A stretch of DNA of 64,000 bases, from the NCBI RefSeq assembly GCF_900162665.1, contig NZ_LT727811.1, forward strand, positions 252,063-316,062. The letters are read 5' to 3'. The position numbers and the translations under genes are program-made. Below the pieces are notes generated by a model that ran no database searches, was not told the DNA's origin, and saw only the letters and a list, made by a program, of their open reading frames with translations. Every line of letters starts with the position of its first letter. Positions within the stretch are counted from its first letter, which is position 1. Shown one piece after another: positions 51,161-59,429 of this stretch. The stretch comes from Oceanobacillus sojae. Its GTDB lineage: Bacteria > Bacillota > Bacilli > Bacillales > Amphibacillaceae.

Positions 51161-53020
51161 TTAACCCTCCTGTGTGACAGTCTGAGTGATTGTTTTATTA
51201 AATCCCCGGACTGTAATCACGTAGTATAAAATATAAATCATTGTGTAAGCCGCCATCCAAATAATAACTGGCTCCCATAAATTCATATCTAATAAATTTG
51301 CAAATGCCATCAACGCAACTGCTCCGTGCATTAATCCTAATACCAGCGGTGCCAGGAATATAAGGCCAACCTGATAACGGATTGTTTTTTTCATTTCTTT
51401 TTTAGAAACACCGATTTTGTATAAAACAGCATATTTATCCTTATCTTCTTCTGCTTCTGTCATCATTTTGAAGAAGATAATGCTGCCTGTAGCCACTAAG
51501 AATACTAACCCCAAAAAGCTGCCGACAAATAACATGGCTCCAGAAGCTTCAATGGAATCCTGATACATTTGTGCTGCACTGGAAAATCCTTCAGTCTTTG
51601 CTTCCAGCTCCTTAGAAAGATCTAAATGATCCTTATAATCAGAGATTTGTACTGCCTGATAAGTTGTCTTATCTCCATCCAGTTCCTGGAAAGATGTATC
51701 ATTCATAACTAAGACAGTACCTGGCAAGGTAGGAACATTAAATAACGGTTTTTCATAAAACTGTTCCACTTTTTTCTCATCATTCCCCAGTTCAACCGTG
51801 TCGGCTTTTTCTTGCCAACGCTCATCAAAGAAAGGATCAACCACCACTGCCTCGTCCTGTTCCAAATCTATATCTCCTACATCCCAGCCGAGTGCTTCTG
51901 TCAATTTCATAAATGTTTCTTCATCAATAACATAATAAGATTGATCATATGGTTCCCCAGGTACTACTATATCCTTCGTCTCGAAGCTCACCGCATCTTC
52001 TACTATTTCCGAATCTATATTTTGTTCCTCTCCTTCCCACATAAAGGAGAAAGGCACATTTTCTTCCACATTTTTTTCTGTATTATAATACGTACCGAAT
52101 ATTGCTCCGCCGGCTGTAATGGTTGTTGCACTTAATGTTGCGATAATCGTTAACGTTTTCGCATTCCCGCGGACCCGGTAAAGGAGCTGGGAGGTTGTCA
52201 TTAGATTAAGCCCTTTCCAAGCCCAGCTTTTACTTTTCTTCAATAGGTTTAAAACATAGACAAGGACACTGCTAAATAATAGATATGACCCTAAAACTGT
52301 TAAGCCGATAATCACAAGCGGCATCGCCAAGCCAAAAATCCGCCAGACGGAAGAAGTCATCAGGTCCTGCAAAGCCAGCCAATAAGCTCCTGCTAAGGCA
52401 AGTACGCCAATTAACGCAGAAATGGTGCGTGCTTTCGGCTGCGCTTCCCCTTGTTTCTCAGCATGGAATAAATCAATCAGTTTAAATCTATAAATAACCC
52501 GATACCCCAGCAAAGAGGTAACTAAGAAAATAACGAAGAAAACAACCACTGTCTCAATCACTGCCTGCATCGAAAACGCAAAACCGACAGAAAGAGATAA
52601 TCCCATTAACTTTAATAAAAGTGATAGTAAAGCCTGAGACAACAAGAATCCTAATCCCACGCCAATAACTAAAGCAACCAGTCCAATTACGATATTCTCA
52701 AAGAATAATAAAAAGCCGATAGACCGTTTGCGTACACCAAGTAAAGAATAGAGAGCAACTTCTTTCTTCCTTTTTTTCATAAAAAAGGAATTAGAGTACA
52801 GAATAAAAATAGCTACAAAAATCATCAGTACAAACGCCGAGGCGCTCATCACTGCCTGCATTTGTTTCGATGTTTCTGCTAATCCGCTGATATCATCACT
52901 ATGCTTTAACATCGCAAAGGTAAAATAAATAATAATTGAGAAAATCGTGGAGCCGATATATAGTCCATAGCTCTTCATATTTCTGCGAATATTTTTTAAT
53001 GCTAACTCAAACAAGGTCAT
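51161..53020 (-). CDS. yxdM: Bce-type ABC transporter permease (YxdM-like)
   Basis: Permease of 619 residues with about ten helices and one large external domain (about residues 315-500) between helices seven and eight, the layout of BceB/YxdM transporters that detect and remove cell-wall-active peptides. The start MTLFELALKNIRRNMKSYGLYIGSTIFSIIIYF and KKEVALYSLLGVRKRSIGFLLFFEN are typical. A GTG at 53029 is in frame but the ATG at 53020 fits better with the GGTGA site. It overlaps the ATPase gene by 14 bases. Confidence 0.88.
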   Translation of the reverse strand: MTLFELALKNIRRNMKSYGLYIGSTIFSIIIYFTFAMLKHSDDISGLAETSKQMQAVMSASAFVLMIFVAIFILYSNSFFMKKRKKEVALYSLLGVRKRSIGFLLFFENIVIGLVALVIGVGLGFLLSQALLSLLLKLMGLSLSVGFAFSMQAVIETVVVFFVIFLVTSLLGYRVIYRFKLIDLFHAEKQGEAQPKARTISALIGVLALAGAYWLALQDLMTSSVWRIFGLAMPLVIIGLTVLGSYLLFSSVLVYVLNLLKKSKSWAWKGLNLMTTSQLLYRVRGNAKTLTIIATLSATTITAGGAIFGTYYNTEKNVEENVPFSFMWEGEEQNIDSEIVEDAVSFETKDIVVPGEPYDQSYYVIDEETFMKLTEALGWDVGDIDLEQDEAVVVDPFFDERWQEKADTVELGNDEKKVEQFYEKPLFNVPTLPGTVLVMNDTSFQELDGDKTTYQAVQISDYKDHLDLSKELEAKTEGFSSAAQMYQDSIEASGAMLFVGSFLGLVFLVATGSIIFFKMMTEAEEDKDKYAVLYKIGVSKKEMKKTIRYQVGLIFLAPLVLGLMHGAVALMAFANLLDMNLWEPVIIWMAAYTMIYILYYVITVRGFNKTITQTVTQEG

Positions 53021-53774
53021 TCCCGTCACCGCCTACTTCTGCCAATTCATCTAGTATCATCTGGAAGAATTCCTTCCTTGTACATGTACCGCGGATAAGC
53101 TCCTGCGACAGACCTCCATCCTTTATAAACAGGATACGTCTGCAAAAGCTTGCTGCATAAGCATCATGTGTTACCATCATAATCGTTGTTTCATGCTCTT
53201 TATTCAGACCACTTAAGCTTTCTAATAAATCAGTAGCTGATTTAGAATCCAATGCTCCTGTCGGTTCATCAGCAAAAATAAGCTTTGGATTCGATACAAG
53301 TGCCCTGCAGGAAGCAGTACGCTGCTTTTGACCGCCAGAAATCTGATATGGATACTTATCCAATAAATCCTCTATTCCAAAGGAACGGGAAATGGTATTT
53401 ACCTTTTCTTCTATTTCCTTTGCCGGCTTTTTAGCAATAGCCAGCGGCAGAAGAATATTTTCACGTACTGTTAAAGAATCTAATAAATTATAATCCTGAA
53501 AAATAAATCCTAAGTGATCCCGGCGAAAGTCTGCCAATTTATCTTCTTTCATCTTCGCGATATTGTCTTCCTCTACGTAAATATCACCTTTTGTTGGAGT
53601 GTCAATCGTTGCAAGTACATTAAGAAGCGTCGATTTCCCAGCACCAGATGGTCCCATCACCCCGACAAATTCACCGTGATCGATCGTAAAGGAGATATCC
53701 TTCAGCGCTTGAAATGTATTTGCGCCTTTTCCATATATTTTTTCAACATCGTTTACTTTTAATAAATGTTCCAT
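53007..53774 (-). CDS. yxdL: Bce-type ABC transporter ATPase (YxdL-like)
   Basis: ATPase of 255 residues. Walker A GPSGAGKST (41-49), Q-loop IFQDYNLLDSLTV, signature ISGGQKQR, Walker B LIFADEPTGALD, and MVTHDAYAASFC are all present. ASCRALV follows the signature where most relatives have a more common A-ARA form. It begins the operon yxdL-yxdM-yxeA and diverges from a two-component system, the usual Bce arrangement. AAGGGG stands before the ATG. Confidence 0.9.
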   Translation of the reverse strand: MEHLLKVNDVEKIYGKGANTFQALKDISFTIDHGEFVGVMGPSGAGKSTLLNVLATIDTPTKGDIYVEEDNIAKMKEDKLADFRRDHLGFIFQDYNLLDSLTVRENILLPLAIAKKPAKEIEEKVNTISRSFGIEDLLDKYPYQISGGQKQRTASCRALVSNPKLIFADEPTGALDSKSATDLLESLSGLNKEHETTIMMVTHDAYAASFCRRILFIKDGGLSQELIRGTCTRKEFFQMILDELAEVGGDGNDLV

Positions 53775-54040
53775 TATTTTTGCACCCCTTATATATCCTG
53801 TGAACTTTCTATACCTTTACTATAGACCCCCATCCTTAAACAGCCATCAATTCAACCTTACAAAATGTTTAAATCTCGCTCATCCTTTACAAATTCCTGT
53901 TATGATAGAAATAATTCAGCGTTTTAACCAATAATAAAGAAAAGCTTCATTATTTTCTGATGCAGGAGCCTTACATCCGATGATATTGCTCTAAATACAA
54001 ATTTACTTAACATATAAAGGAAGAAAGGTGTGTGCTTTAC

Positions 54041-54751
54041 ATGGAAAAGCCCAAAATATTAATTGTTGATGATGAACAGGATTTATGTCAATTAATGAAA
54101 ACAGCTCTTCAAAAAGAGGGGCTGACGGAAATTGCCACAGCTGGGTCTATCAAAGAAGGCTGGCAGCAATTCACTAAATTTGAACCGGATTTGGCAATAT
54201 TAGATGTAATGCTTCCAGATGGAGAGGGCTATGATTTATGCCGGAAAATCCGTGAAACATCCCGTATTCCTATTCTATTTTTATCCGCTAAATCAGATGA
54301 AATAGATAAAATACTCGGACTTGCTATTGGCGGAGATGACTATATTACCAAACCATTCAGTCCAAAAGAGATGGCTTACCGTGTCAAAGCGCAGCTGCGC
54401 CGGGCAGGCATTTACACAATGGAAGCAGCAAGCTCTCATGCACCAGCCAAAGCAGATAAAAATATCGGTGTCTTTACCATCAATAGTGATGAAACAGAAA
54501 TAAGCAAGGATGGCGAGATCCTGGAGCTGACAGCTAAAGAGGTAGGATTAATGGCATGCTTTATGCGCAATCCAAAGCATATTTTAAGCAAGGAAACCTT
54601 ATTTGAAACCGTATGGGGCGAAGAATTTTACGGAGCAGATAACACTTTAATGGTGCATATCCGCAGACTGCGGGAAAAAATTGAAGAAAACCCGTCAGCA
54701 CCTGCCTATATTGTTACTGTAAAAGGATTGGGATACCGTTTTAATCCTTAA
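54041..54751 (+). CDS. OmpR-family response regulator
   Basis: Response regulator of 236 residues. The acidic pair in LIVDDEQD, phosphorylated Asp55 in AILDVMLPDGEG, and YITKPFSPKE are clear, followed by a winged helix with TLMVHIRRLREKI and TVKGLGYRF. GTG at 54032 and ATG at 54041 are both possible; I prefer the ATG giving MEKPKILIVDDE. It is followed by its kinase after 67 bases and diverges from the yxdLM-yxeA operon, its most likely target. The kind is closer to VanR/CssR-like regulators than to BceR. Confidence 0.88.
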   Translation: MEKPKILIVDDEQDLCQLMKTALQKEGLTEIATAGSIKEGWQQFTKFEPDLAILDVMLPDGEGYDLCRKIRETSRIPILFLSAKSDEIDKILGLAIGGDDYITKPFSPKEMAYRVKAQLRRAGIYTMEAASSHAPAKADKNIGVFTINSDETEISKDGEILELTAKEVGLMACFMRNPKHILSKETLFETVWGEEFYGADNTLMVHIRRLREKIEENPSAPAYIVTVKGLGYRFNP

Positions 54752-54818
54752 AATTTTATGCCCAGGTACGGGTAATCATTTTTTACATTTTTGACTTTGA
54801 AAAAGGAGCAAATACATC

Positions 54819-56192
54819 ATGAAATGGAAACTGACCATCCGCTATCTTATTTCCATTCTCAGTATTGTCTTTATCGTCAGTATTGTTAATACAGTTATTC
54901 TGATTGCGTTATTACTTTCCCAGCATAATGAAGATCCGGAAGATATTATACATGATACAGGCGAAAACTTTACCCGCGCTTTTTATCATAATTTATCAAT
55001 CGAAGACGGTGAGCCTGTTGTCTCAGAGGAAGGAAAGGATGCGCTGGCCCGCTTTGGAGCCTGGCTGCAGATATTGGATGAAAATGGGAATGTTATCTCG
55101 GATGAATACGCACCGGACAGTGCTGCCACACACTATACACCAGTAGAATTAGTTCATAAATACAAATATATGGATAATGATTTTAACACATATTTTATTG
55201 GGGAATATGAGGGCTACAGCTATATCGTCGGGGTTCCAGATTCTAAACAGCAGCGGACAATCATTATGGCTGATCCACAGCAGGTTTTTACGTATATTTC
55301 CCAGTTCTTGGGCGCAATTGTTATCGTTGACTTAATTATTGCTGTTATTGTCGGATTTCTGTTCAGTACCGTGTTGACAAAGCCTGTCTCGCGAATAATC
55401 GAACGAATCAGCGAGCTGAAGGAAAGAAAGTTTCAGCCGAAAAAAATGAAGCGGCCAGGAGTGTTCAAACGTGTATTTGCCAACTTAAATGATGTATCCG
55501 AAACCTTGCAGGCACATGAGAATGAACGGCAAAAGCTGGAGCAAATGCGCAATGAATGGATCAGCAATGTTTCCCATGATATTAAAACACCGCTCGCATC
55601 CATCCGCGGTTATGCAGAGCTGCTGCGGAATGACGAAATTTCACCGGAGGAGAGATTGGAATATGCCGAAGTTATTGAGCGTCAATCGCTTTATATGAAA
55701 GAGCTGCTCGATGATTTTAATCTGACCATGCGCCTCAGAAATCAGGATATGTCGCTGAACCTTCAGGAAACCCGGGTAGAAGGCTTTGTCAGAAAAATAA
55801 TTATTGATTTATTGAATGACCCGCAATTTCAAACGCATGATATTGACTTTAACAGTAGTGCACCAGAATTAACTTGGGAGATAGATCAGCATTTAATGAA
55901 AAGAGCTTTATTAAATTTTATTTTAAATGCCTTAATCCATAATGATGAGGATGTAAAAGTGACCGTAGAGGTAACAGAAAACAGCATTATTATCCATGAT
56001 AATGGAAGAGGAATCAGAAAAGAAGAGCAGACACAAATTTTTGACCGTTATTACCGGGGCACGAACACCACATCACGCGGCACGGGGCTTGGACTGGCTA
56101 TTTCCAGGGATATTATTCAGGCTCATGGCGGCAAAGTGGAGATGAAGAGTGAGGTTGGAAAAGGGACAATGTTTAAAATTAGGATGAAATAG
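54819..56192 (+). CDS. Sensor histidine kinase with external sensor domain
   Basis: Sensor kinase of 457 residues. Two helices (about 10-33 and 160-185) flank a 125-residue external domain, then HAMP, phosphorylated His253 in SNVSHDIKTPLAS, and an HATPase domain (NFILNALIHN, HDNGRGI, GTGLGLAIS). BceS-type kinases have almost no external domain, so this one is a different type placed beside a Bce-like transporter. GGAG stands before the ATG. It may sense a ligand directly rather than through the transporter. Confidence 0.9.
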   Translation: MKWKLTIRYLISILSIVFIVSIVNTVILIALLLSQHNEDPEDIIHDTGENFTRAFYHNLSIEDGEPVVSEEGKDALARFGAWLQILDENGNVISDEYAPDSAATHYTPVELVHKYKYMDNDFNTYFIGEYEGYSYIVGVPDSKQQRTIIMADPQQVFTYISQFLGAIVIVDLIIAVIVGFLFSTVLTKPVSRIIERISELKERKFQPKKMKRPGVFKRVFANLNDVSETLQAHENERQKLEQMRNEWISNVSHDIKTPLASIRGYAELLRNDEISPEERLEYAEVIERQSLYMKELLDDFNLTMRLRNQDMSLNLQETRVEGFVRKIIIDLLNDPQFQTHDIDFNSSAPELTWEIDQHLMKRALLNFILNALIHNDEDVKVTVEVTENSIIIHDNGRGIRKEEQTQIFDRYYRGTNTTSRGTGLGLAISRDIIQAHGGKVEMKSEVGKGTMFKIRMK

Positions 56193-56194
56193 TG

Positions 56195-56234
56195 CTGCGG
56201 GCAGGAAGGAATAAATTATTTCTTTCTGTCCGCA
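56195..56234. terminator. Imperfect hairpin between convergent genes
   Basis: TGCGGGCAGGAAGGAA pairs imperfectly with TTTCTTTCTGTCCGCA. There is no clear U run, so termination is only probable. Confidence 0.4.
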
Positions 56235-56242
56235 GGCTGCTG

Positions 56243-57007
56243 TTATAATTTCTTTTTGTTTAAAATGACAATAGATAAATAGATAAACAACAAAGACAAG
56301 AAAAAAGAAATAAGCATGGCAGGCATGTAATTTCCTATGTTGGAAGCACCCTGCAAAAAGTTAATATTCTCACTGGTAAGTGTAATAGGATTATAACGCT
56401 CGAATTTATCAAAAATATTCATGACAAATAAAAGAACTACAAACCCTCCTGTGAGCAGCAAGCCTTCATAGCTGTTTTTTGAGACAGTTGAGGTTAAAAG
56501 TATCGTTGTTATTAATAATATTCCAAAGATCCATAAAGGAAAAACTGCCAGAAAAACATGCGGGCTATTATCATCCGTGAAATAATAAAGTGTATAGGCC
56601 CATGTCACAAAAAACGCTAAAAGCATACAAAAACTCCATTGAAGAATTAAATATATACTTTTACTAATCACTACTGTAGAACGCTTCAATCCTTTTGTAA
56701 CCAGATTAATTAGTGTTCCCTTACTTACTTCTCCACTCATTGTTCCGCTGAACAAAAGCGTAATCACTATTAACCCCATCTGGGTCATGTTTTGGTAAAA
56801 TTGCCCCCAAGAATCCAGAGAGGTCGGTTCCGGAATATTCACTGGCAGTGAATCTCCAAAGCTCATCTGGATAATATCCGGTGTTAATATCGCAATCAAT
56901 GGATTCATAATACCTAAAATAAGAAAAATAATCATTAATATTAACAATCTGGATGTACGCCAGCTTTCTAAAAATTCCTTTTTGGAAAAGTAATAAATAT
57001 TTTTCAT
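56243..57007 (-). CDS. yxlG: ABC-2 type permease (YxlG-like)
   Basis: Membrane subunit of 254 residues with six helices, ABC-2 type. The start IYYFSKKEFLESWRTSRLLILMIIFLILGIMNPLIAIL and GTMSGEVSKGTLINLVTKGLKRSTVVISKSIY are typical of YxlG and related bacteriocin- or antibiotic-type exporters. It overlaps the ATPase gene by four bases. The substrate is unknown. The order yxlE-yxlF-yxlG equals the end of the B. subtilis sigY operon. Confidence 0.83.
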   Translation of the reverse strand: MKNIYYFSKKEFLESWRTSRLLILMIIFLILGIMNPLIAILTPDIIQMSFGDSLPVNIPEPTSLDSWGQFYQNMTQMGLIVITLLFSGTMSGEVSKGTLINLVTKGLKRSTVVISKSIYLILQWSFCMLLAFFVTWAYTLYYFTDDNSPHVFLAVFPLWIFGILLITTILLTSTVSKNSYEGLLLTGGFVVLLFVMNIFDKFERYNPITLTSENINFLQGASNIGNYMPAMLISFFLSLLFIYLSIVILNKKKL

Positions 57008-57939
57008 CGAATCACCTCCAGAAAGATAGATTCCAGAGAAGGATTCATTTTCCTTAAAGATACCGGCATTATTTTTTTAGCTATTAGGCTTTCTAACAGC
57101 ACCCCAGCCACATCTGTATAATCTTTATTATAAGAAATAATAACTTGGTTCTGCTCGTTTATCTTCTCAACCTCTGTAATAATTTCTTGCTCTATTAAAG
57201 CATTAAGCTCTGCAATAAGAATAGAAAAATCTGCCGCTTCATCAAAAGATAGTTCTATTTGCGATTTCGCATAGGTTTGCTTCAACGCTTCTATCGATGA
57301 ACTTACCTTCAGCTTCCCTTCATCTAAAATTCCTACATAATCGCAGATGCGCTCCACATCTCCTAAAATATGAGTAGAAAATAAAATGGTCATTTTCCCT
57401 TTTAAAGATGCCAGAAGTTCTAAGAATTCATTTCTTCCCTCAGGGTCTAATGCAGAAGTCGGCTCATCACAAATAAGTAATTCCGGATTATTTAACATCG
57501 CCTGAGCAATACCTAACCGCTGTTTCATTCCTCTGGAAAAACCTTTAATTCTTTTTTTATTTCCTTCCAGGCCTACCAATGTCAAGGTTTCTTTTATCCT
57601 TTGTTTTCGTTCCGCTTTTTTTAATCCGGTAAATTCACCACAGAATGTTAAATATTCTTCCGCAGACATGTACGGATAAAATTCTGGAACATCTGGTAAA
57701 TAACCTGTGATCCGGTTCGTTTTTGTATTTCCAAATGTTACTTTTTCTCCTCCGACAAATATATCTCCTTTTGTCGTTTCCTCAAGTCCTAAAATCAGCT
57801 TCATCGTTGTTGTTTTACCCGCCCCGTTGCCTCCTACAAATCCGAAAATAGAGCCTTTTGGAACGCCTAAATGAAGTCCGTCCAGAACCTGCTTGGAGCC
57901 AAAGCTTTTAGAAACATTCTTTACCTCTATAATATTCAT
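57004..57939 (-). CDS. yxlF: ABC transporter ATPase (YxlF-like)
   Basis: ATPase of 311 residues. Walker A GGNGAGKTT (36-44), signature FSRGMKQR, Walker B LLICDEPTSALD, and FSTHILGDVERICD are present. A C-terminal extension of about 85 residues follows the nucleotide domain, as in YxlF-type exporters. Four-base overlaps link it to yxlE before and yxlG after. Confidence 0.88.
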   Translation of the reverse strand: MNIIEVKNVSKSFGSKQVLDGLHLGVPKGSIFGFVGGNGAGKTTTMKLILGLEETTKGDIFVGGEKVTFGNTKTNRITGYLPDVPEFYPYMSAEEYLTFCGEFTGLKKAERKQRIKETLTLVGLEGNKKRIKGFSRGMKQRLGIAQAMLNNPELLICDEPTSALDPEGRNEFLELLASLKGKMTILFSTHILGDVERICDYVGILDEGKLKVSSSIEALKQTYAKSQIELSFDEAADFSILIAELNALIEQEIITEVEKINEQNQVIISYNKDYTDVAGVLLESLIAKKIMPVSLRKMNPSLESIFLEVIR

Positions 57940-58148
57940 TCATTGTCTCCTTTCCCAAATACGAAATAAAATACAGGACCAATGAGTTGTAGAATCACAA
58001 CAATAAAAATCCACATCCCTTTCGTGCCAAACCGGTAATCTGGATGCTTTATCACATGAATCAGTGCTGTAATCATCAGCGTAAATTGCAGTATAATTAA
58101 CGGTATTAATAGTGGTAAATGATCCATTAAAAATGAAATACCATTCAT
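57936..58148 (-). CDS. yxlE: Small membrane protein with PLDc_N domain (YxlE-like)
   Basis: A 70-residue protein with two hydrophobic helices and the PLDc_N pattern: IHVIKHPDYRFGTKGMWIFIVVILQLIGPVFYFVFG. The domain alone has no catalytic residues of phospholipase D. In B. subtilis YxlE takes part in negative control of SigY together with YxlD; there is no SigY or YxlD gene here. It overlaps both neighbours by four bases, so it is translated with the XRE regulator and the transporter. Confidence 0.85.
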   Translation of the reverse strand: MNGISFLMDHLPLLIPLIILQFTLMITALIHVIKHPDYRFGTKGMWIFIVVILQLIGPVFYFVFGKGDNE

Positions 58149-59275
58149 TTTCCTTCCTCACTTTCCAATAGACGCTTCAACTGCATATTTATCTGCTGAA
58201 ATCTTTCTTTTTCCTGTAAATTTAAAAATAACTGATTATCTACAACCGCACTTATGAAATTTTCTTTTACCAGCATAGAATCTCTTGGCATCTGATTGCC
58301 GATATCCAGATTATTAAACCAGTCATCTACTTGATCAAAATAATCATCGCCATGAAGGACTACCGGGAAGCTGATTTCCTTTATTACCTCTGTAAATTCC
58401 TCCAGCATGGAGAGTGCTGCATGCTCCTCCTTCATTTGTGCATAACCGAAAGCAGCTGATAATTGAAAATTCATCAAAGCCACCGGATGTAACGGCGCGA
58501 GTTCAAAGGTATCTGCTATTGCTCTTCCTCTTTGAACAGTCTCTTTAAATTTATCAGGTGATTCTATTAATAGCTGCAAATAATTTGTAAATGCACTCAT
58601 CACAATAATGACGTATTGAAATAATGCACTTTGAAGCGTTCCAATTGCCCGATCTGTCTCTCCTTTCATTTGAAAGGCTCCTGAAATCAAGCTTTCTACA
58701 GGAAAAATACCAGGAGGATGTTCACCAAGAATTTCTAACACCTGATCTGCCTCTTTTAACGTAAATAATGAATAGGCTTCCAGCTTAAAAGCCTTTGTAA
58801 TCAGCTCCGGATCTTTTGCCTGTTTACGGACATGAACAAATAAATCCTTTGCCTCGTTCATATAGCGTTGATTTTTTTCTTCTCCGCCCTCTCCGGGAAG
58901 CCGGTCAATATGATTCATAATAAGTAATCCCATTTGCAGGATAAATGGATAACAGGAATAATATCTGCGAATAAAGCTTCTGATAGAAACTAAAACATCC
59001 TCTGCCGACTTTGTTTCAAAGGAATCCTTTAAGGAAGCATATATATGCTGAATCTCTTTTGGATCGAGCTGCGATTCATATCCCAGCAGGGAATCAATAC
59101 TTACATTAAAATACGCAGCAAGCATTGGAAGAGAGGTGATATCCGGATATGTTTGCCCCGTCTCCCATTTGGAAACAGATGCCTTGGAAACACCAATAAA
59201 ATCAGCCAGCTCCTGTTGCGTAATCTTTTTCTCTTTTCTTTTTTCTGTAATAATAGGGCCAATGTTCATTCTCAT
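58145..59275 (-). CDS. XRE-family regulator with helical-repeat C-terminal domain
   Basis: Regulator of 376 residues. The HTH_3 domain is ITEKRKEKKITQQELADFIGVSKASVSKWETGQTYPDITSLPMLAAYFNVSIDSLLGY (residues 9-66). The remaining 300 residues are helical, TPR-like, and resemble the signal- or peptide-binding parts of larger XRE regulators. GAGAGGAG stands seven bases before the ATG. It is the first gene of the four-gene yxlEFG-like operon and replaces the sigma factor found there in B. subtilis. It probably controls its own operon. Confidence 0.88.
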   Translation of the reverse strand: MRMNIGPIITEKRKEKKITQQELADFIGVSKASVSKWETGQTYPDITSLPMLAAYFNVSIDSLLGYESQLDPKEIQHIYASLKDSFETKSAEDVLVSIRSFIRRYYSCYPFILQMGLLIMNHIDRLPGEGGEEKNQRYMNEAKDLFVHVRKQAKDPELITKAFKLEAYSLFTLKEADQVLEILGEHPPGIFPVESLISGAFQMKGETDRAIGTLQSALFQYVIIVMSAFTNYLQLLIESPDKFKETVQRGRAIADTFELAPLHPVALMNFQLSAAFGYAQMKEEHAALSMLEEFTEVIKEISFPVVLHGDDYFDQVDDWFNNLDIGNQMPRDSMLVKENFISAVVDNQLFLNLQEKERFQQINMQLKRLLESEEGK

Positions 59276-59383
59276 AGGAACGCTCCTCTCTTCTTTATTG
59301 TATGTTTTATCAGAAGGCTATTCAATGGAGTTATTGTTAACTAATGAATCAAAAAATCAACCAATGCGATACAAACTACACAC

Positions 59384-59423
59384 AAAAAAATGCCTGCAGA
59401 AAAATTTCTGCAGGCATTTTTTT
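59384..59423 (-). terminator. Terminator of the acetate symporter operon
   Basis: AAAAAAATGCCTGCAGAAA pairs with TTTCTGCAGGCATTTTTTT, a 19-base perfect stem with a two-base centre, just after the symporter stop. Confidence 0.92.
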
Positions 59424-59429
59424 CTCTCC

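Noticed and set aside
53858-53893. Two TTACAAA motifs before the yxd response regulator
   Set aside because: Spacing and flanks do not match a known Bce-type operator, and such AT-rich words recur by chance.
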